From Pyrococcus kukulkanii (GTDB lineage: Archaea > Methanobacteriota_B > Thermococci > Thermococcales > Thermococcaceae), in assembly GCF_041647995.1 (NCBI RefSeq), contig NZ_JARRIB010000004.1, positions 168,842 to 232,841 on the forward strand: a stretch of DNA of 64,000 nucleotides, read 5' to 3'. The position numbers were made by a program, and so were the translations under genes. The notes below the pieces were generated by a model. It was not told where the DNA came from and made no database searches. It saw only the letters and a list, made by a program, of their open reading frames with translations. Below are positions 26,938 to 36,403 of this stretch, piece by piece (the stretch's first letter is position 1; each line of letters opens with the position of its first letter).

Positions 26938-28352
26938 ATGGTTCAAATAATCGACACAACGTTTAGGGATGCCCACCAGTCCCTTCTTGCAACTAGATTG
27001 AAAACTGAGGACATGCTTCTAATCGCCGAAGATATGGATAAGATAGGCTTCTACTCGATGGAGGTCTGGGGAGGGGCGACTTTCGATGTTTGTATTCGCT
27101 ATTTAAAGGAGGATCCCTGGGAGAGGCTCAGGGCTTTAAGGGAGAGGATAAGGAAGACAAAGTTACAGATGCTACTTAGGGGAAAGAACCTCGTCGGCTA
27201 CAAACACTATCCAGATGAAGTTATCATGAAGTTCATCGAGAAGGCGTACGAAAATGGGATAGATATCTTCAGGATTTTTGATGCACTTAACGACGTGAGG
27301 AACATGGAGCTTGCCATAAAGACCGCCAAAAGTGTCGGTGCAGAGGTTCAGGGAGTTATAGCCTATACTACTGGGCCCGTATTCACTCTCGAATACTATC
27401 TGCAGAAGGCCGAGGAGCTTATAGGGCTAGATGTTGATGTAATAACCATAAAGGACATGGCGGGCCTCTTAGCTCCCCAGATGGCATACAATCTCGTTAG
27501 GGGAATAAAGCTGAGCTGAGCTATGGAGTTCCAGTGAACGTTCACACCCACTCAACTACCGGCATGGCAGTGGCAACGTACCTCAAGGCGGTGGAGGCAG
27601 GGGCCGATTTTATCGATACTTCAATAAGTCCCCTAGCGTTTGGAACCGCCCAACCTGGGATTCAAACAATCTATCACGTCCTTCCAGAAAAAGACAGGCC
27701 AAACTTGAATCTTGACATCATTAGGAGCGTTTCAAAGTATCTAGAGAAAATCCTGGAGGAGAAGTATTCGTGTCTGCTGAGCAAGAAAGTTTTACAAGTA
27801 AATCCCGAAGTTCTGACCTATCAAGTTCCTGGGGGCATGATGTCAAATTTGATTGCCCAGCTCAGGGAAATGAATGCTCTAGACAAGCTAAATGAAGTGC
27901 TGGAAGAGATACCCAGGGTTAGGGAAGACTTAGGATGGCCTCCGCTGGTTACTCCCGCAAGCCAGATAGTTGGAACCCAGGCGGTGTTAAACGTTCTCTT
28001 TGGGAGGTACAGAATGCTAACCAAGGAGGTCAAGGCATACCTCCTGGGTAAGTACGGCAAGCCTCCGGCCGAGATCAGGAAAGATCTACTGGAAAGGGTT
28101 AAAGATGAAGGAGTTAGGGAGGAGGATAAGGGGTTGGAAGAGTGCAAGAGGAAGCTGATCAAAATGGGGTTCATAAGGGAGAGCGAGTGTGAGGAGGATG
28201 TGCTAACTTACTGCCTCTTCCCTCAGGTTGCCATCGAGCTCTTCAAGGCGAGGAGAAAGGGAATTAATGGAAATGCCATCCCCAGGGAGGCTAAAAAGTT
28301 TAAATTGTTCATCAATGGAGTTGAATTCGACGTGGGTATATTGGAGCAGTGA
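26938..28352 (+). pseudogene. pycB: carboxyltransferase subunit (PycB/OadA type), frameshifted by a 5-bp duplication
   Basis: Two adjacent frames (26938-27519 and 27534-28352) together encode one pyruvate carboxylase/oxaloacetate decarboxylase carboxyltransferase of about 470 aa. The first has DTTFRDAHQSLLATR and TIKDMAG; the second begins at the metal-binding NVHTHSTTG and has the PGGMMSNL motif. The junction at 27509-27522 reads AGCTG AGCTG AGCT. Removing one 5-nt unit restores GIKLSYGVPVNVHTH with no other change. The family has no biotinyl domain here, which is normal when the carrier is a separate subunit. The second frame has GGAG 5 nt before its GTG, so independent translation is possible. 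Either recently inactivated or a sequencing error. Confidence 0.88.
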
Positions 28353-28360
28353 TGAAGGGA

Positions 28361-29107
28361 TTAGCCCCGCTGAGGTGGTGATGAGGCTGGCCCATCGCCG
28401 AGCTCCCTCTTAAACCTCATTGCATCCTCACACATATTTGAATTGTTGAAGTACACGAAGCTTTCCTCAACATGGAAAGCAAGAACTTTGTCCCTTATTT
28501 TCCTAAGCTCTTCATCGCTGTACCTATGCGAATAAATTATCCTGCCGTTCTCGTACCTACCGTGGAGCCTATAATAGTTTACATCCCTGCGGTGGAGGGG
28601 GACGGCAACTAGGGGATCTACAACGTCAATAACACCAAACTCCCTAACGAACCTCTTCCTCCCCGTTTCGCTCCATCCCCTCAGCTCGACCGCTATCTCA
28701 ACATCCCTTTCTATCTTTGAGAAGAACTTCTCGGCGTTGGCAAAGCTCTCATCACTCTCTTTAAAGCTCCTGGGGAGCTGAATTAAGATGAATCTGGCGT
28801 TAAGTAGCTTTGCTTCATGTAGTGTTATCCTCCAGTAGTGCAGGACTTCGGAAGTGGGCCTAAGCAGGCCAACGTTCTTACTAGGTCTAACGTTGCTCCT
28901 CCTCCAAGTCGGACTATTAGGGGGATGCGTGATCCCCTGAAATGCCTTAATCGAGAATACAAAATCCTCCGGGGCCTTCTTCCTCCACCTCTCGAGCGTC
29001 TTGTCTTGGAGTATCCTGTAAAAGGTTTGCTGTATCTCCACAGTTTTGAAGTCTTGGAAGTACTTTTCCTGCCTCTCGCAAAAGCCACACGTTCCAACGA
29101 ATATCAT
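28361..29107 (-). CDS. DUF72 family protein (YecE-like)
   Basis: Encodes about 248 aa. It begins MIFVGTCGFCERQEKYF and contains VEIQQTFYRIL, FVFSIKAFQGITH, FILIQLPRSF and YYRLHGR, all typical of the DUF72 TIM-barrel family of unknown function. Start choice is uncertain: ATG 29107 fits the family N-terminus, ATG 29113 and a longer frame to 29146 are alternatives. It converges on the carboxyltransferase gene with an 8-nt gap. Confidence 0.82.
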   Translation of the reverse strand: MIFVGTCGFCERQEKYFQDFKTVEIQQTFYRILQDKTLERWRKKAPEDFVFSIKAFQGITHPPNSPTWRRSNVRPSKNVGLLRPTSEVLHYWRITLHEAKLLNARFILIQLPRSFKESDESFANAEKFFSKIERDVEIAVELRGWSETGRKRFVREFGVIDVVDPLVAVPLHRRDVNYYRLHGRYENGRIIYSHRYSDEELRKIRDKVLAFHVEESFVYFNNSNMCEDAMRFKRELGDGPASSPPQRG

Positions 29108-29264
29108 AACCATCCCAAAAGGATTTTGAACTTTCCTTAATATCACTTTCCGGGCCGATGACGAAGGTGGGCACTCCCCGATTTGATGAGGTTGTGGGGG
29201 GAGGAGCCAGAGGCCCTCCCAAAGATTATTAAACGATAGGGTAAAGGAGAGTTAGGTGAGCCTA

Positions 29265-30317
29265 ATGAAGACGGAAAGAGCGAAGGAGATACTTCTCCAA
29301 CTCCTCAAGATACCCTCTCCTTCGGGGAGAGAGGACAGGATAGCCCTCTACATAATGGAATTCCTTCACAAGCTTGACTATGACGTTCATATAGAGAGCG
29401 ACGGCGAGATAATTGATCTGGTCGTTAACCCAGAAGCAGAGTTATTCTTCGAAGTTCACATGGACACAATAGAACCCAGGGTGGAGCCATTCGTGAGGGG
29501 GAACATAGTCTACGGAACGGGAGCGAGCGACATAAAGGGTGGAATAGCCTCAATTCTCCTAATGCTTGAGCAACTAAAAAAGGAAGGCAGGGATTTGAAC
29601 GTTGGAATAGTTTTCGTTAGCGACGAGGAGAAAGGAGGAAGGGGCTCTGCTTTATTCATGGAGCGCTACAAGCCAAAGATGGCTGTAGTCCTTGAGCCTA
29701 CAGATCTTGAGGTTCACATAGCCCATGCAGGGAACATAGAGGCGTACTTTGAAGTTGATGGAAAGGAAGCGCATGGAGCGTGCCCCGAGAGCGGCGTGAA
29801 CGCTATTGAGCAGGTATTCGAGATGTTGCAGAAGCTTAAGGAACTCGAACCCTTTAAGGTGAAGGGGAAGTACTTCGATCCACACATAGGGATACAGGAG
29901 CTGATATGTGAGAACCCCTACTACTTAATCCCCGCGTTATGTAGGGGAAGGCTCGAGGCGAGGCTTCTGCCGGATCAGGAAGTTGAGGATGTCCTAGACC
30001 TAATTGATCCTATTCTCGATGAGTACACGCTGAAGTACGAGTACACGGAGATATGGGATGGTTATGAGCTTAGCGAGGACGAGGAAATAGTTCAGATAGC
30101 AAAGCAGGCGATGGATGTCGTTGGCCTCGATGAGTTCGGGGCAATGAGGAGCTGGACCGATGCGATAAACTTCACGTACAACGGGACTAAGACGATAGTG
30201 TTTGGCCCAGGAAACCTAGATATTTCGCACACTAAATTTGAAAGGATTGATGTTAGAGACGTCGTCAAGGCCAGCGAATTCCTTATGGCAATAAACGATA
30301 TTTATGGATCACATTAG
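29265..30317 (+). CDS. M20-family metallopeptidase/deacylase
   Basis: Encodes 350 aa. M20 (ArgE/DapE/LysK-like) zinc motifs are visible: EVHMDTIEP, GTGASDIKGG, VFVSDEEKGGRG with the catalytic Glu, VVLEPTD, and the C-terminal ISHTKFE His. The dimerisation domain inserts at about 170-270. It hydrolyses an amide bond in a small amino-acid derivative or peptide; the substrate is not defined by sequence. The ATG at 29265 has GGTGA 5 nt upstream. A TATA-like gattattaaacg lies near 29224-29235. Confidence 0.87.
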   Translation: MKTERAKEILLQLLKIPSPSGREDRIALYIMEFLHKLDYDVHIESDGEIIDLVVNPEAELFFEVHMDTIEPRVEPFVRGNIVYGTGASDIKGGIASILLMLEQLKKEGRDLNVGIVFVSDEEKGGRGSALFMERYKPKMAVVLEPTDLEVHIAHAGNIEAYFEVDGKEAHGACPESGVNAIEQVFEMLQKLKELEPFKVKGKYFDPHIGIQELICENPYYLIPALCRGRLEARLLPDQEVEDVLDLIDPILDEYTLKYEYTEIWDGYELSEDEEIVQIAKQAMDVVGLDEFGAMRSWTDAINFTYNGTKTIVFGPGNLDISHTKFERIDVRDVVKASEFLMAINDIYGSH

Positions 30318-30320
30318 TAA

Positions 30321-30333
30321 AGCTTATATTTTT
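30321..30333 (+). promoter_or_regulatory. TATA box of the 30356 gene
   Basis: AGCTTATATTTTT lies about 25-30 nt upstream of the ATG at 30356. No RBS is present, so translation is probably leaderless. Confidence 0.5.
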
Positions 30334-30355
30334 CTATGATTTTAATATTATCCTG

Positions 30356-31609
30356 ATGAGAGATATAATAGTAGTAGCCCTTGTATTTACAATTTTACTA
30401 TCCTCAAATATAGTAGCAGGATATAAAGTAGTATGCCCTAAGGAAGTTGATATAGGTAAAGATATCGTGTGCACTATACAGGGTGAAGGTAAAATCGAAA
30501 GGTTTGAGCTAATTAGGATAAATGAAGTGCCAGTTAGGTATATTCCAATATTCTTAAAAAAAGAGAACAAAGAAGTTCTAGCGTCAATAATTGGGGAGAG
30601 GGATATCAAGCTTGAGCCTCCCCTTCTGGTAGAAATAAGTCCTAATAATTTAATATACTCATACGCTTCATCGACTGTATTTGAAGGTTACAAATGGGCG
30701 TTTTACAATAAGAATTTCAGATTAACTTTCAGGATAAATAATGAAACAGCAAGCGTTAACATAATCATTAAGGGAAGTGTCGAGCCATATTTGAAGGAAG
30801 CAATTGTTATTATTTTAGTAGTTGGATTAATCTATGGCCTCATAGTGCTAATAGGCACAATAAAAGGCAATAATAAAGGAGACAAACATTTAACGGGGAG
30901 GCATAATAGGCTTCAATATTTTTCTTCCATAATTGGGTACATATGGCTGTCTTTCCCATTTAGTGCCTTTCTTTTTTACCTTATGGGCACTCCTGGGAGA
31001 GAAGATGAAGATTTTGCTCTTTCTATATCAATAGTTCTCCTTTTAGTCTCAATTTTTAACCTTTATCCGAACAAAAAAGAACTCAAGAAAAGAAAGCTTG
31101 CAGAAATTACTGGAATAGAGTGGTTGCCAGCTTCATTATTCTTACCTAGCTTAATTTTGGAGAGCACTCCTCTTTTCATACTCTCCCTCCTTGGATTCAT
31201 TCTGGCGTACATACTTGACAAGCTGGAGAGCATTAATCGGGAAGTAGCAATAGGAGGGATAATATCAACCCTTGCGTGGCCTTTTATTTTATATGCAATG
31301 TTTCCAGGAGATCCTCCTATATTCCTTCTCTTAGTTTTGGTTGCATTTTACTATGCCCTACTTTTATCTGAAGTGAATAGTAGGAATGAAATTGAACTTA
31401 GCTTTGAAAATTTAACCGAAGACTTAATCGCCAATATTCAGGATAGTAGTAGGAGTTCTGTTTTGGGGCCTCCTCCTACAGCTCAAGAGCTTATTGAAAG
31501 ATTTGACAAAATAATTAAGGAGATGAGACTAGATGAGGAGAATTGGAGTTCTAATTATAATTTTAATACTCCAGATGGCATTAATTCCCGTTTTAGGAGA
31601 AGAATTTAA
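30356..31609 (+). CDS. AT-rich membrane protein, probably Thermococcales-restricted
   Basis: Encodes 417 aa and is not recognised. A signal peptide (about 1-22) precedes an extracytoplasmic beta-rich domain (about 23-140; starts YKVVCPKEVDIGKDIVCTIQ, with two Cys that could form a disulfide). One membrane helix at about 148-168, then five or six more (about 190-345), and a cytoplasmic acidic tail with PPPTAQELIERFDKIIKEM. The region is visibly more AT-rich than its neighbours. A decayed paralogue follows immediately, overlapping its last 77 nt. Confidence 0.7.
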   Translation: MRDIIVVALVFTILLSSNIVAGYKVVCPKEVDIGKDIVCTIQGEGKIERFELIRINEVPVRYIPIFLKKENKEVLASIIGERDIKLEPPLLVEISPNNLIYSYASSTVFEGYKWAFYNKNFRLTFRINNETASVNIIIKGSVEPYLKEAIVIILVVGLIYGLIVLIGTIKGNNKGDKHLTGRHNRLQYFSSIIGYIWLSFPFSAFLFYLMGTPGREDEDFALSISIVLLLVSIFNLYPNKKELKKRKLAEITGIEWLPASLFLPSLILESTPLFILSLLGFILAYILDKLESINREVAIGGIISTLAWPFILYAMFPGDPPIFLLLVLVAFYYALLLSEVNSRNEIELSFENLTEDLIANIQDSSRSSVLGPPPTAQELIERFDKIIKEMRLDEENWSSNYNFNTPDGINSRFRRRI

Positions 31610-32422
31610 GATTGTGTGTCCAAGTAGAAATGAGGGCGAGCAGATAGAATGCCTAGTTGAAGGAAGTGGAGAAGCAGTTATAGAACTCTTTGCAGTTAAT
31701 GGAAGAAAAATGGAAAATATTGTCATAGTTAAGTCTAAAGATGACAGATTAGCCTGGGATGACCTTCTTCATTTCAATGTATGGTAATAAGTAAACTATT
31801 TCACATTTAGCATATACGTTAGAAGTTCAGGAATAACGTATCTTAAACTCCTATTCATGGCCCTTCTATTTATTCTCCTCTTAATTCTAGGAGCATTATA
31901 AATGGAGTACTTGAAAAGAAAAGTTTTGTCAGAGGCCTTGTTATATCTAGCTCACTATTTTTTGCAAATTTTACGCTCTTTGTAGCTACCCTTGTATTTT
32001 ATCTTTTTGGATCTCCTAAGGGGATGATGAGTGATTTTTAGTCTCTGTTCTATTTTTTTCCTAATTTTCTCAATTATATCCATCCTATCTTTCAAAGATA
32101 AGGTAAAGTGCAGAAAAATGAGATTATATTTGTCTGCTATTCAATTGTTTGGAAGAGATATCCTAGTGGTAGCGCTTGGAATACCGGTTTTAATTGCCAT
32201 GTTCAGTCTATATAAGATGAAAACTACCACTACAGCAGTATTCCTCTTCTGGAATTTTCTCTTACTATACATATTAAAACTGTCTTTCTCTATTTACCTA
32301 CCTTATATGGGGCTGATGGTGCTACTTGAAGTTACTCTGTATAGGGTTAAAGACTTAAGGTATGAAAGATCATCCCTAGATCCCCCGTAGCAGAAGAATT
32401 AATCAAAAAATTTATCAAATAA
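31533..32422 (+). pseudogene. decayed tandem copy of the 30356 membrane-protein gene
   Basis: Pieces in changing frames match the preceding gene in order. 31533-31787: signal peptide then FKIVCPSRNEGEQIECLVEG, matching YKVVCPKEVDIGKDIVCTIQ. About 31824-31902: a hydrophobic segment ending in TAA. About 31932-32040: SSSLFFANFTLFVATLVFYL then FGSPKG, matching SSIIGYIWLSFPFSAFLFYL then MGTPGR. 32031-32390: remaining membrane segments, truncated. 32380-32422: PVAEELIKKFIK in another frame, matching PTAQELIERFDKIIK. Several frameshifts and a large internal loss are needed to explain it. The first 84-codon piece could still make a secreted fragment. Confidence 0.8.
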
Positions 32423-33755
32423 TAAGTCTGATTTTTTCGAGAACTTCCCAGGGGTTCCTTCCAAAGATAATAATCATTGGCTCCTTTCCTATGTCGCCTA
32501 AGTGGTATATTACATCTGGCCTACTCTTTGCCCTCTTTATCGCAGTTTCAATGCCCCAGGGTATCGTGGCTCCTTCCTTCTCTTTAACCTCTATTGGCTC
32601 CTCCCTTCTGTCGTAGAAGGAAACCTCAAGCCCCTGCTCCTTGGCGATCTCAATTGTCTCCTCGCTGTACTTCACATTTATCGCACTCCTGTACTCTGGG
32701 TAGAACTTCATGTACGTGAGAACGGCTCTAGCTAGGTGATCACTTGCCCCGAATTCTACTGGGCCTACCGCCTTAACCGAGTTTCCGTACCTCACTATCC
32801 TGCCTTTGACCCCGGCAACATCTTCGGTGGTTCTAGCGTAGGGAAGCGGTAGGGAGTAGACGAAGTTCGTGCCAACCTCTGGGACAAGATGAACAGGGTT
32901 CATGCTCTCAAACTTCCTCACGGCACTGCTTAATTCCTCGTAAATTCTCCACTTTTCAGCGGGAATCTCTATCCACGCGGACTGGTTTACGGGACAGTGA
33001 CCGTGGCCTATTCTATGACCGGTGGCAATTCCTAGGGTTATGAATTTCTTTGCCACTCCTATCGCATCCTCCAGCCCAAGCCCCTTGGCGAGATTGGCTG
33101 TTATTGCGGCCGAGAAGGAGCAGCCGGTCCCGTGTGTACAACCTTCTACCCTGGGGGCTCTGTACTCCTTAAAGGTGCCGTTGTGGTACAGAACGTCTAC
33201 CGCATAGTCTCCAGACAAGTGGCCACCCTTTACAATTACCGCTTTCGCTCCAGTTTCTTCTGCTATTTTCTTTGCTGCCTTTCTCGCATCCTCCACGGTT
33301 TTTATCTCCATTTCACTGAGCTTCTCAGCTTCGAACCTGTTTGGCGTTACTAGGGTAGCCAGCGGAAGGATATACTTGACCAAGGCATCAATGGCATCTT
33401 CCCTCAGGAGAGGAGCTCCGCTCTTGGCTATCATCACAGGATCAACAACTAATGGAAACTCGTACTTTTCCACGGTCTTTGCAACGGCCTTTATTATCTC
33501 CGCATTGCTTAACATTCCAGTCTTTGCAGCGTCAACCCCTATATCTTCCGCAACCGCTTTTATCTGCTCCGCAACGACCTCGGGAGGTATGTCGTGGATG
33601 GCTGTTACCGAGGTTGTGTTCTGGGCGGTGACTGAGGTTATTGCAACCAATCCGTGAACGCCGAATGCCGTGAATGTCTTCAGATCGGCTTCGATTCCTG
33701 CCCCTCCCCCGCTGTCGCTACCGGCAATTGTTAACGCGGTCTTAACGAACCTCAT
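32415..33755 (-). CDS. thiDN: bifunctional HMP-P kinase / thiamine-phosphate synthase (ThiD-ThiN)
   Basis: Encodes 446 aa. The ThiD kinase domain (about 1-260) has IAGSDSGGGAGIEADLKTF, VVDPVMIAKSG and the anion hole GCTHGTGCSFSAAI. The ThiN domain (about 275-446) has VPEVGTNFVYSLPLPYA and GASDHLARAVL. ThiD phosphorylates hydroxymethylpyrimidine and its phosphate; ThiN joins HMP-PP with thiazole phosphate to thiamine phosphate, as ThiE does. It is the last gene of the minus-strand thiamine operon, overlapping thiE by 4 nt. Confidence 0.95.
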   Translation of the reverse strand: MRFVKTALTIAGSDSGGGAGIEADLKTFTAFGVHGLVAITSVTAQNTTSVTAIHDIPPEVVAEQIKAVAEDIGVDAAKTGMLSNAEIIKAVAKTVEKYEFPLVVDPVMIAKSGAPLLREDAIDALVKYILPLATLVTPNRFEAEKLSEMEIKTVEDARKAAKKIAEETGAKAVIVKGGHLSGDYAVDVLYHNGTFKEYRAPRVEGCTHGTGCSFSAAITANLAKGLGLEDAIGVAKKFITLGIATGHRIGHGHCPVNQSAWIEIPAEKWRIYEELSSAVRKFESMNPVHLVPEVGTNFVYSLPLPYARTTEDVAGVKGRIVRYGNSVKAVGPVEFGASDHLARAVLTYMKFYPEYRSAINVKYSEETIEIAKEQGLEVSFYDRREEPIEVKEKEGATIPWGIETAIKRAKSRPDVIYHLGDIGKEPMIIIFGRNPWEVLEKIRLII

Positions 33756-34375
33756 CCTAACACCTCCTCTACGATTTTTCTTAACTCCTCAGTTGCCCTC
33801 TTAACATCATCAGCCTCCATAACGGCCGATATAACCGCTATTCCATCCACCCCGGTTTTCAAGACTTTACGTGCGTTCTCCCTGTTTATCCCACCGATAG
33901 CCACTACTGGAATGGAAACACTCTCCACAATTCTTCTCAGGCCCTCAAGTCCAATGACTCTCGCATCACTTTTAGTCTTAGTCGGAAAAACCGAGCCAGC
34001 CCCCAGGTAGTCCGCCCCTTTAGCCTCGGCATCTAGGGCCTCCTCTAAGGAATACACGGAGGCCCCAATTAGAAGGTTAGGGGCAATCTCCTTGGCAACT
34101 TCAATTGGCATATCCTTAGGGCCAAGCTGAACTCCATCAGCGTTTACAGCTAAGGCAACGTCAATCCTATCATCGACGAAGAATAGGGCATCGTATTCGT
34201 TCGTCAACTTCCTGAGCTCTCTCCCTATTTCGTACATCTCCCTCGTTGAAGCATCCTTTATCCTCATCTGGATAGCGGTGGCCCCTCCCTCCAATGCCTG
34301 CCTGACTGATTCAACTTCGGGCTTAAGCCTTCTGTCCGTTATAACGTAGAGCTTGAGGTACCTCTTAAAGCTCAA
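33752..34375 (-). CDS. thiE: thiamine-phosphate synthase ThiE
   Basis: Encodes 207 aa, a TIM barrel. Motifs: YVITDRRL, GATAIQMRIKDASTREM, FVDDRIDVALAVNADGVQLG, and GAGSVFPTKTKSDA, VAIGGINREN. It couples HMP-PP and hydroxyethylthiazole phosphate. It duplicates the activity expected of the ThiN domain encoded next door. It overlaps thiM by 11 nt and thiDN by 4 nt. Confidence 0.95.
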   Translation of the reverse strand: MSFKRYLKLYVITDRRLKPEVESVRQALEGGATAIQMRIKDASTREMYEIGRELRKLTNEYDALFFVDDRIDVALAVNADGVQLGPKDMPIEVAKEIAPNLLIGASVYSLEEALDAEAKGADYLGAGSVFPTKTKSDARVIGLEGLRRIVESVSIPVVAIGGINRENARKVLKTGVDGIAVISAVMEADDVKRATEELRKIVEEVLG

Positions 34376-35165
34376 CTTCCCTCACCTTTGCTAGCTTATC
34401 CGCATCTTCAGGCCTCAATAGATAGAGCCAGTCGTAAAGCTTTATATGGAAGCTTCCTGGGGCCTTGGCTTCTTCATAAGCTTTCTCGGCTGCAATTCCA
34501 AAAGTTGCTAGAGCACTTACAGCCCCAACAAGAGGCTCAACGACAGCTATGAATGCCCCCGTAATTGCCGACACCATGCAACCTGTTCCCGTGACTCTGC
34601 TTAGCATTTCGTGACCGTTGTAAACAGCATACACCCTTTTTCCGTCACTTATGTAGTCAACTTTTCCAGTTATGGCAACTACCGTTGAAAACTCCTCTGC
34701 CGCTTTAAGTGCCAGTTCCTTAGCCTTCTCCTCGCTGTACTCGGCAGAATCAACTCCTCTAGTCTTGCCGTGCTCTCCAAGGAGTGCTGATACTTCGCCA
34801 AAATTTCCCCTTAGAACGGTAACACCCAACTCGAGTATCTTTAGGGCAGTTTCCGTCCTCAGCCTTGTTGCCCCAGCCCCCACGGGATCTAAAACTATAG
34901 GCTTATCGAGGTCATTAGCTACTTTGGTGGCCTTGACCATCGAGTCTATCCAGAACCTGTCAAGGGTTCCTATGTTTATAACTATGGAATCTGCAATTCT
35001 AATAATTTCCTCGAGCTCTTCCTGGGCATGAGCCATTACGGGAGATGCTCCTATGGCCAAAAGTGCATTCGCAGTTGAGTTCATGACAACGAAGTTAGTT
35101 ATGTTATGAACTAGGGGCCTCTTCTCCCTCACGAGCTTTAATGCTTCCCCTATCACCTCAACCAC
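34365..35165 (-). CDS. thiM: hydroxyethylthiazole kinase ThiM
   Basis: Encodes 266 aa, ribokinase-like. Features are VHNITNFVVMNSTANALLAIG at the N-terminus, VLDPVGAGATRLR, GNFGEVSALLG and the catalytic VTGTGCMVSAITGAF. It phosphorylates salvaged hydroxyethylthiazole. It overlaps the permease gene by 13 nt and thiE by 11 nt. Confidence 0.95.
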   Translation of the reverse strand: MVEVIGEALKLVREKRPLVHNITNFVVMNSTANALLAIGASPVMAHAQEELEEIIRIADSIVINIGTLDRFWIDSMVKATKVANDLDKPIVLDPVGAGATRLRTETALKILELGVTVLRGNFGEVSALLGEHGKTRGVDSAEYSEEKAKELALKAAEEFSTVVAITGKVDYISDGKRVYAVYNGHEMLSRVTGTGCMVSAITGAFIAVVEPLVGAVSALATFGIAAEKAYEEAKAPGSFHIKLYDWLYLLRPEDADKLAKVREVEL

Positions 35166-36403
35166 CTCTCAAGGATGTAGTAGAGAACTGCCGAGGTTAC
35201 GAATACGGGAATGCTCGCTCCGACTTGGTTTCCAATTGAGCTAAGCCCAGGAACGTGAATTCCCATTGAGCTCTCTATTGTCAGGCCTAGGTACAGGAAG
35301 AATCCAATAATCCATGCAATAACGCCTGAAGTCTTTACCGATTCGTCGGAGAGAAGCTTATCTGCATCGTACTTCTTCTTGATTAAGAAGTAGTCTGTTA
35401 TCATTATCGCGGCTAGTGGCACGAAGGCTCCGCCTATTAGCAGTAGGAACGCCTCATACTTATCTACCGGGAATATCAAGGCTAAAACCGTTCCCACGGC
35501 CCCAACAAGCACGACATGTAGCTTGGCATTCGCCCTTGGATTGATGTTCTTCCACGTTATTGAGGCAGAATAAATGTCCATGAATGTTGTGTTGAGCGTT
35601 GAAACTAGGACTATTAGCATCGCCGGTATTCCAAGGCCGTATGCAGCTATTATGCTTATGGGATCTGGCTGTTTAATTGCGACGTTGCTCAATGCACCTA
35701 GGAAGTAACAGAACGCTGAACCTGCCAAGTGGCCTAAGTAAGTCCCCCAGGCGGCATCTTCCTTCGTCCTCGCGAATCTTGCATAGTCAGCTATCGTTGG
35801 AGCCCAGCTCAGGGGCATTGCGATTACCAAGTCTAAAGCTATGAGGAGAGGTAAACCCCCTTCTCCGGGCTTATTCCAGAGCTCTGAAAAGGAGTATCGG
35901 GAGAATATCACGTACAGTAGCCAGACGCTGAGAACCCCCAAGAGCACCACTGATATCTTTTCCAGCCACCTCCAGTTCTCTGGCCCAACGAGCGTCCATA
36001 CTGTGACAAGAACGCCCAGGATGAGCACCCAGGCGGAGTACGTTCCTGGGAATATAGTATCTAGGGCTTTAGCACCTACGAGTAACATTATAGCGGTCCA
36101 ACCCATGAGCTGGAGGTAGTTGAGAATCGATGGTAACACTGAGCCTCTTCCCCCAAGGGGGCCCCTTGATAAAACCATGGTAGGCAGTCCAGTTTCCTGA
36201 CCCTCCACAGCTATTAAGCTCATAACGGCGTTACCTAAGAGATGTCCAATTATTATCACGAGAAGGGCCTGCTTAAGCGAAAGGTAAGGGGTTAACAGTG
36301 CTCCAGCCCATATCACCGCTATTCCAAAATCCGCCCCAAACCATATTGAGAAGTTACTCCAAAAATCAAATATTTTATCCTTAACTGGCTTTATCTCCTC
36401 CAT
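35153..36403 (-). CDS. cytX: NCS1-family permease, CytX-like (HMP uptake)
   Basis: Encodes 416 aa with about 12 transmembrane helices. The NCS1 signature lies in FSIWFGADFGIAVIWAGALL and LPTMVLSRGPLGGRGSVLP. CytX proteins in thiamine operons are predicted hydroxymethylpyrimidine or thiamine-precursor transporters, and this operon setting fits. GGAGGTGA lies 6 nt before the ATG. It overlaps tenA upstream by 13 nt. Confidence 0.88.
   Translation of the reverse strand: MEEIKPVKDKIFDFWSNFSIWFGADFGIAVIWAGALLTPYLSLKQALLVIIIGHLLGNAVMSLIAVEGQETGLPTMVLSRGPLGGRGSVLPSILNYLQLMGWTAIMLLVGAKALDTIFPGTYSAWVLILGVLVTVWTLVGPENWRWLEKISVVLLGVLSVWLLYVIFSRYSFSELWNKPGEGGLPLLIALDLVIAMPLSWAPTIADYARFARTKEDAAWGTYLGHLAGSAFCYFLGALSNVAIKQPDPISIIAAYGLGIPAMLIVLVSTLNTTFMDIYSASITWKNINPRANAKLHVVLVGAVGTVLALIFPVDKYEAFLLLIGGAFVPLAAIMITDYFLIKKKYDADKLLSDESVKTSGVIAWIIGFFLYLGLTIESSMGIHVPGLSSIGNQVGASIPVFVTSAVLYYILERWLR

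Noticed and set aside
27509..27534. Programmed ribosomal frameshift in the carboxyltransferase gene
   Set aside because: There is no slippery heptamer; the lesion is a clean 5-nt repeat that exactly restores the frame when one unit is removed, so duplication is the simpler explanation.
29152..29217. GC-rich stretch with GATGACGA, TGATGAG and GGGCC/GGCCC ends, resembling a C/D RNA
   Set aside because: No CTGA or acceptable D box lies at either required position, so the C/D reading fails. It may simply be the leader between the divergent DUF72 and M20 peptidase genes; a GGGAGG/CCTCCC hairpin is present but unexplained.
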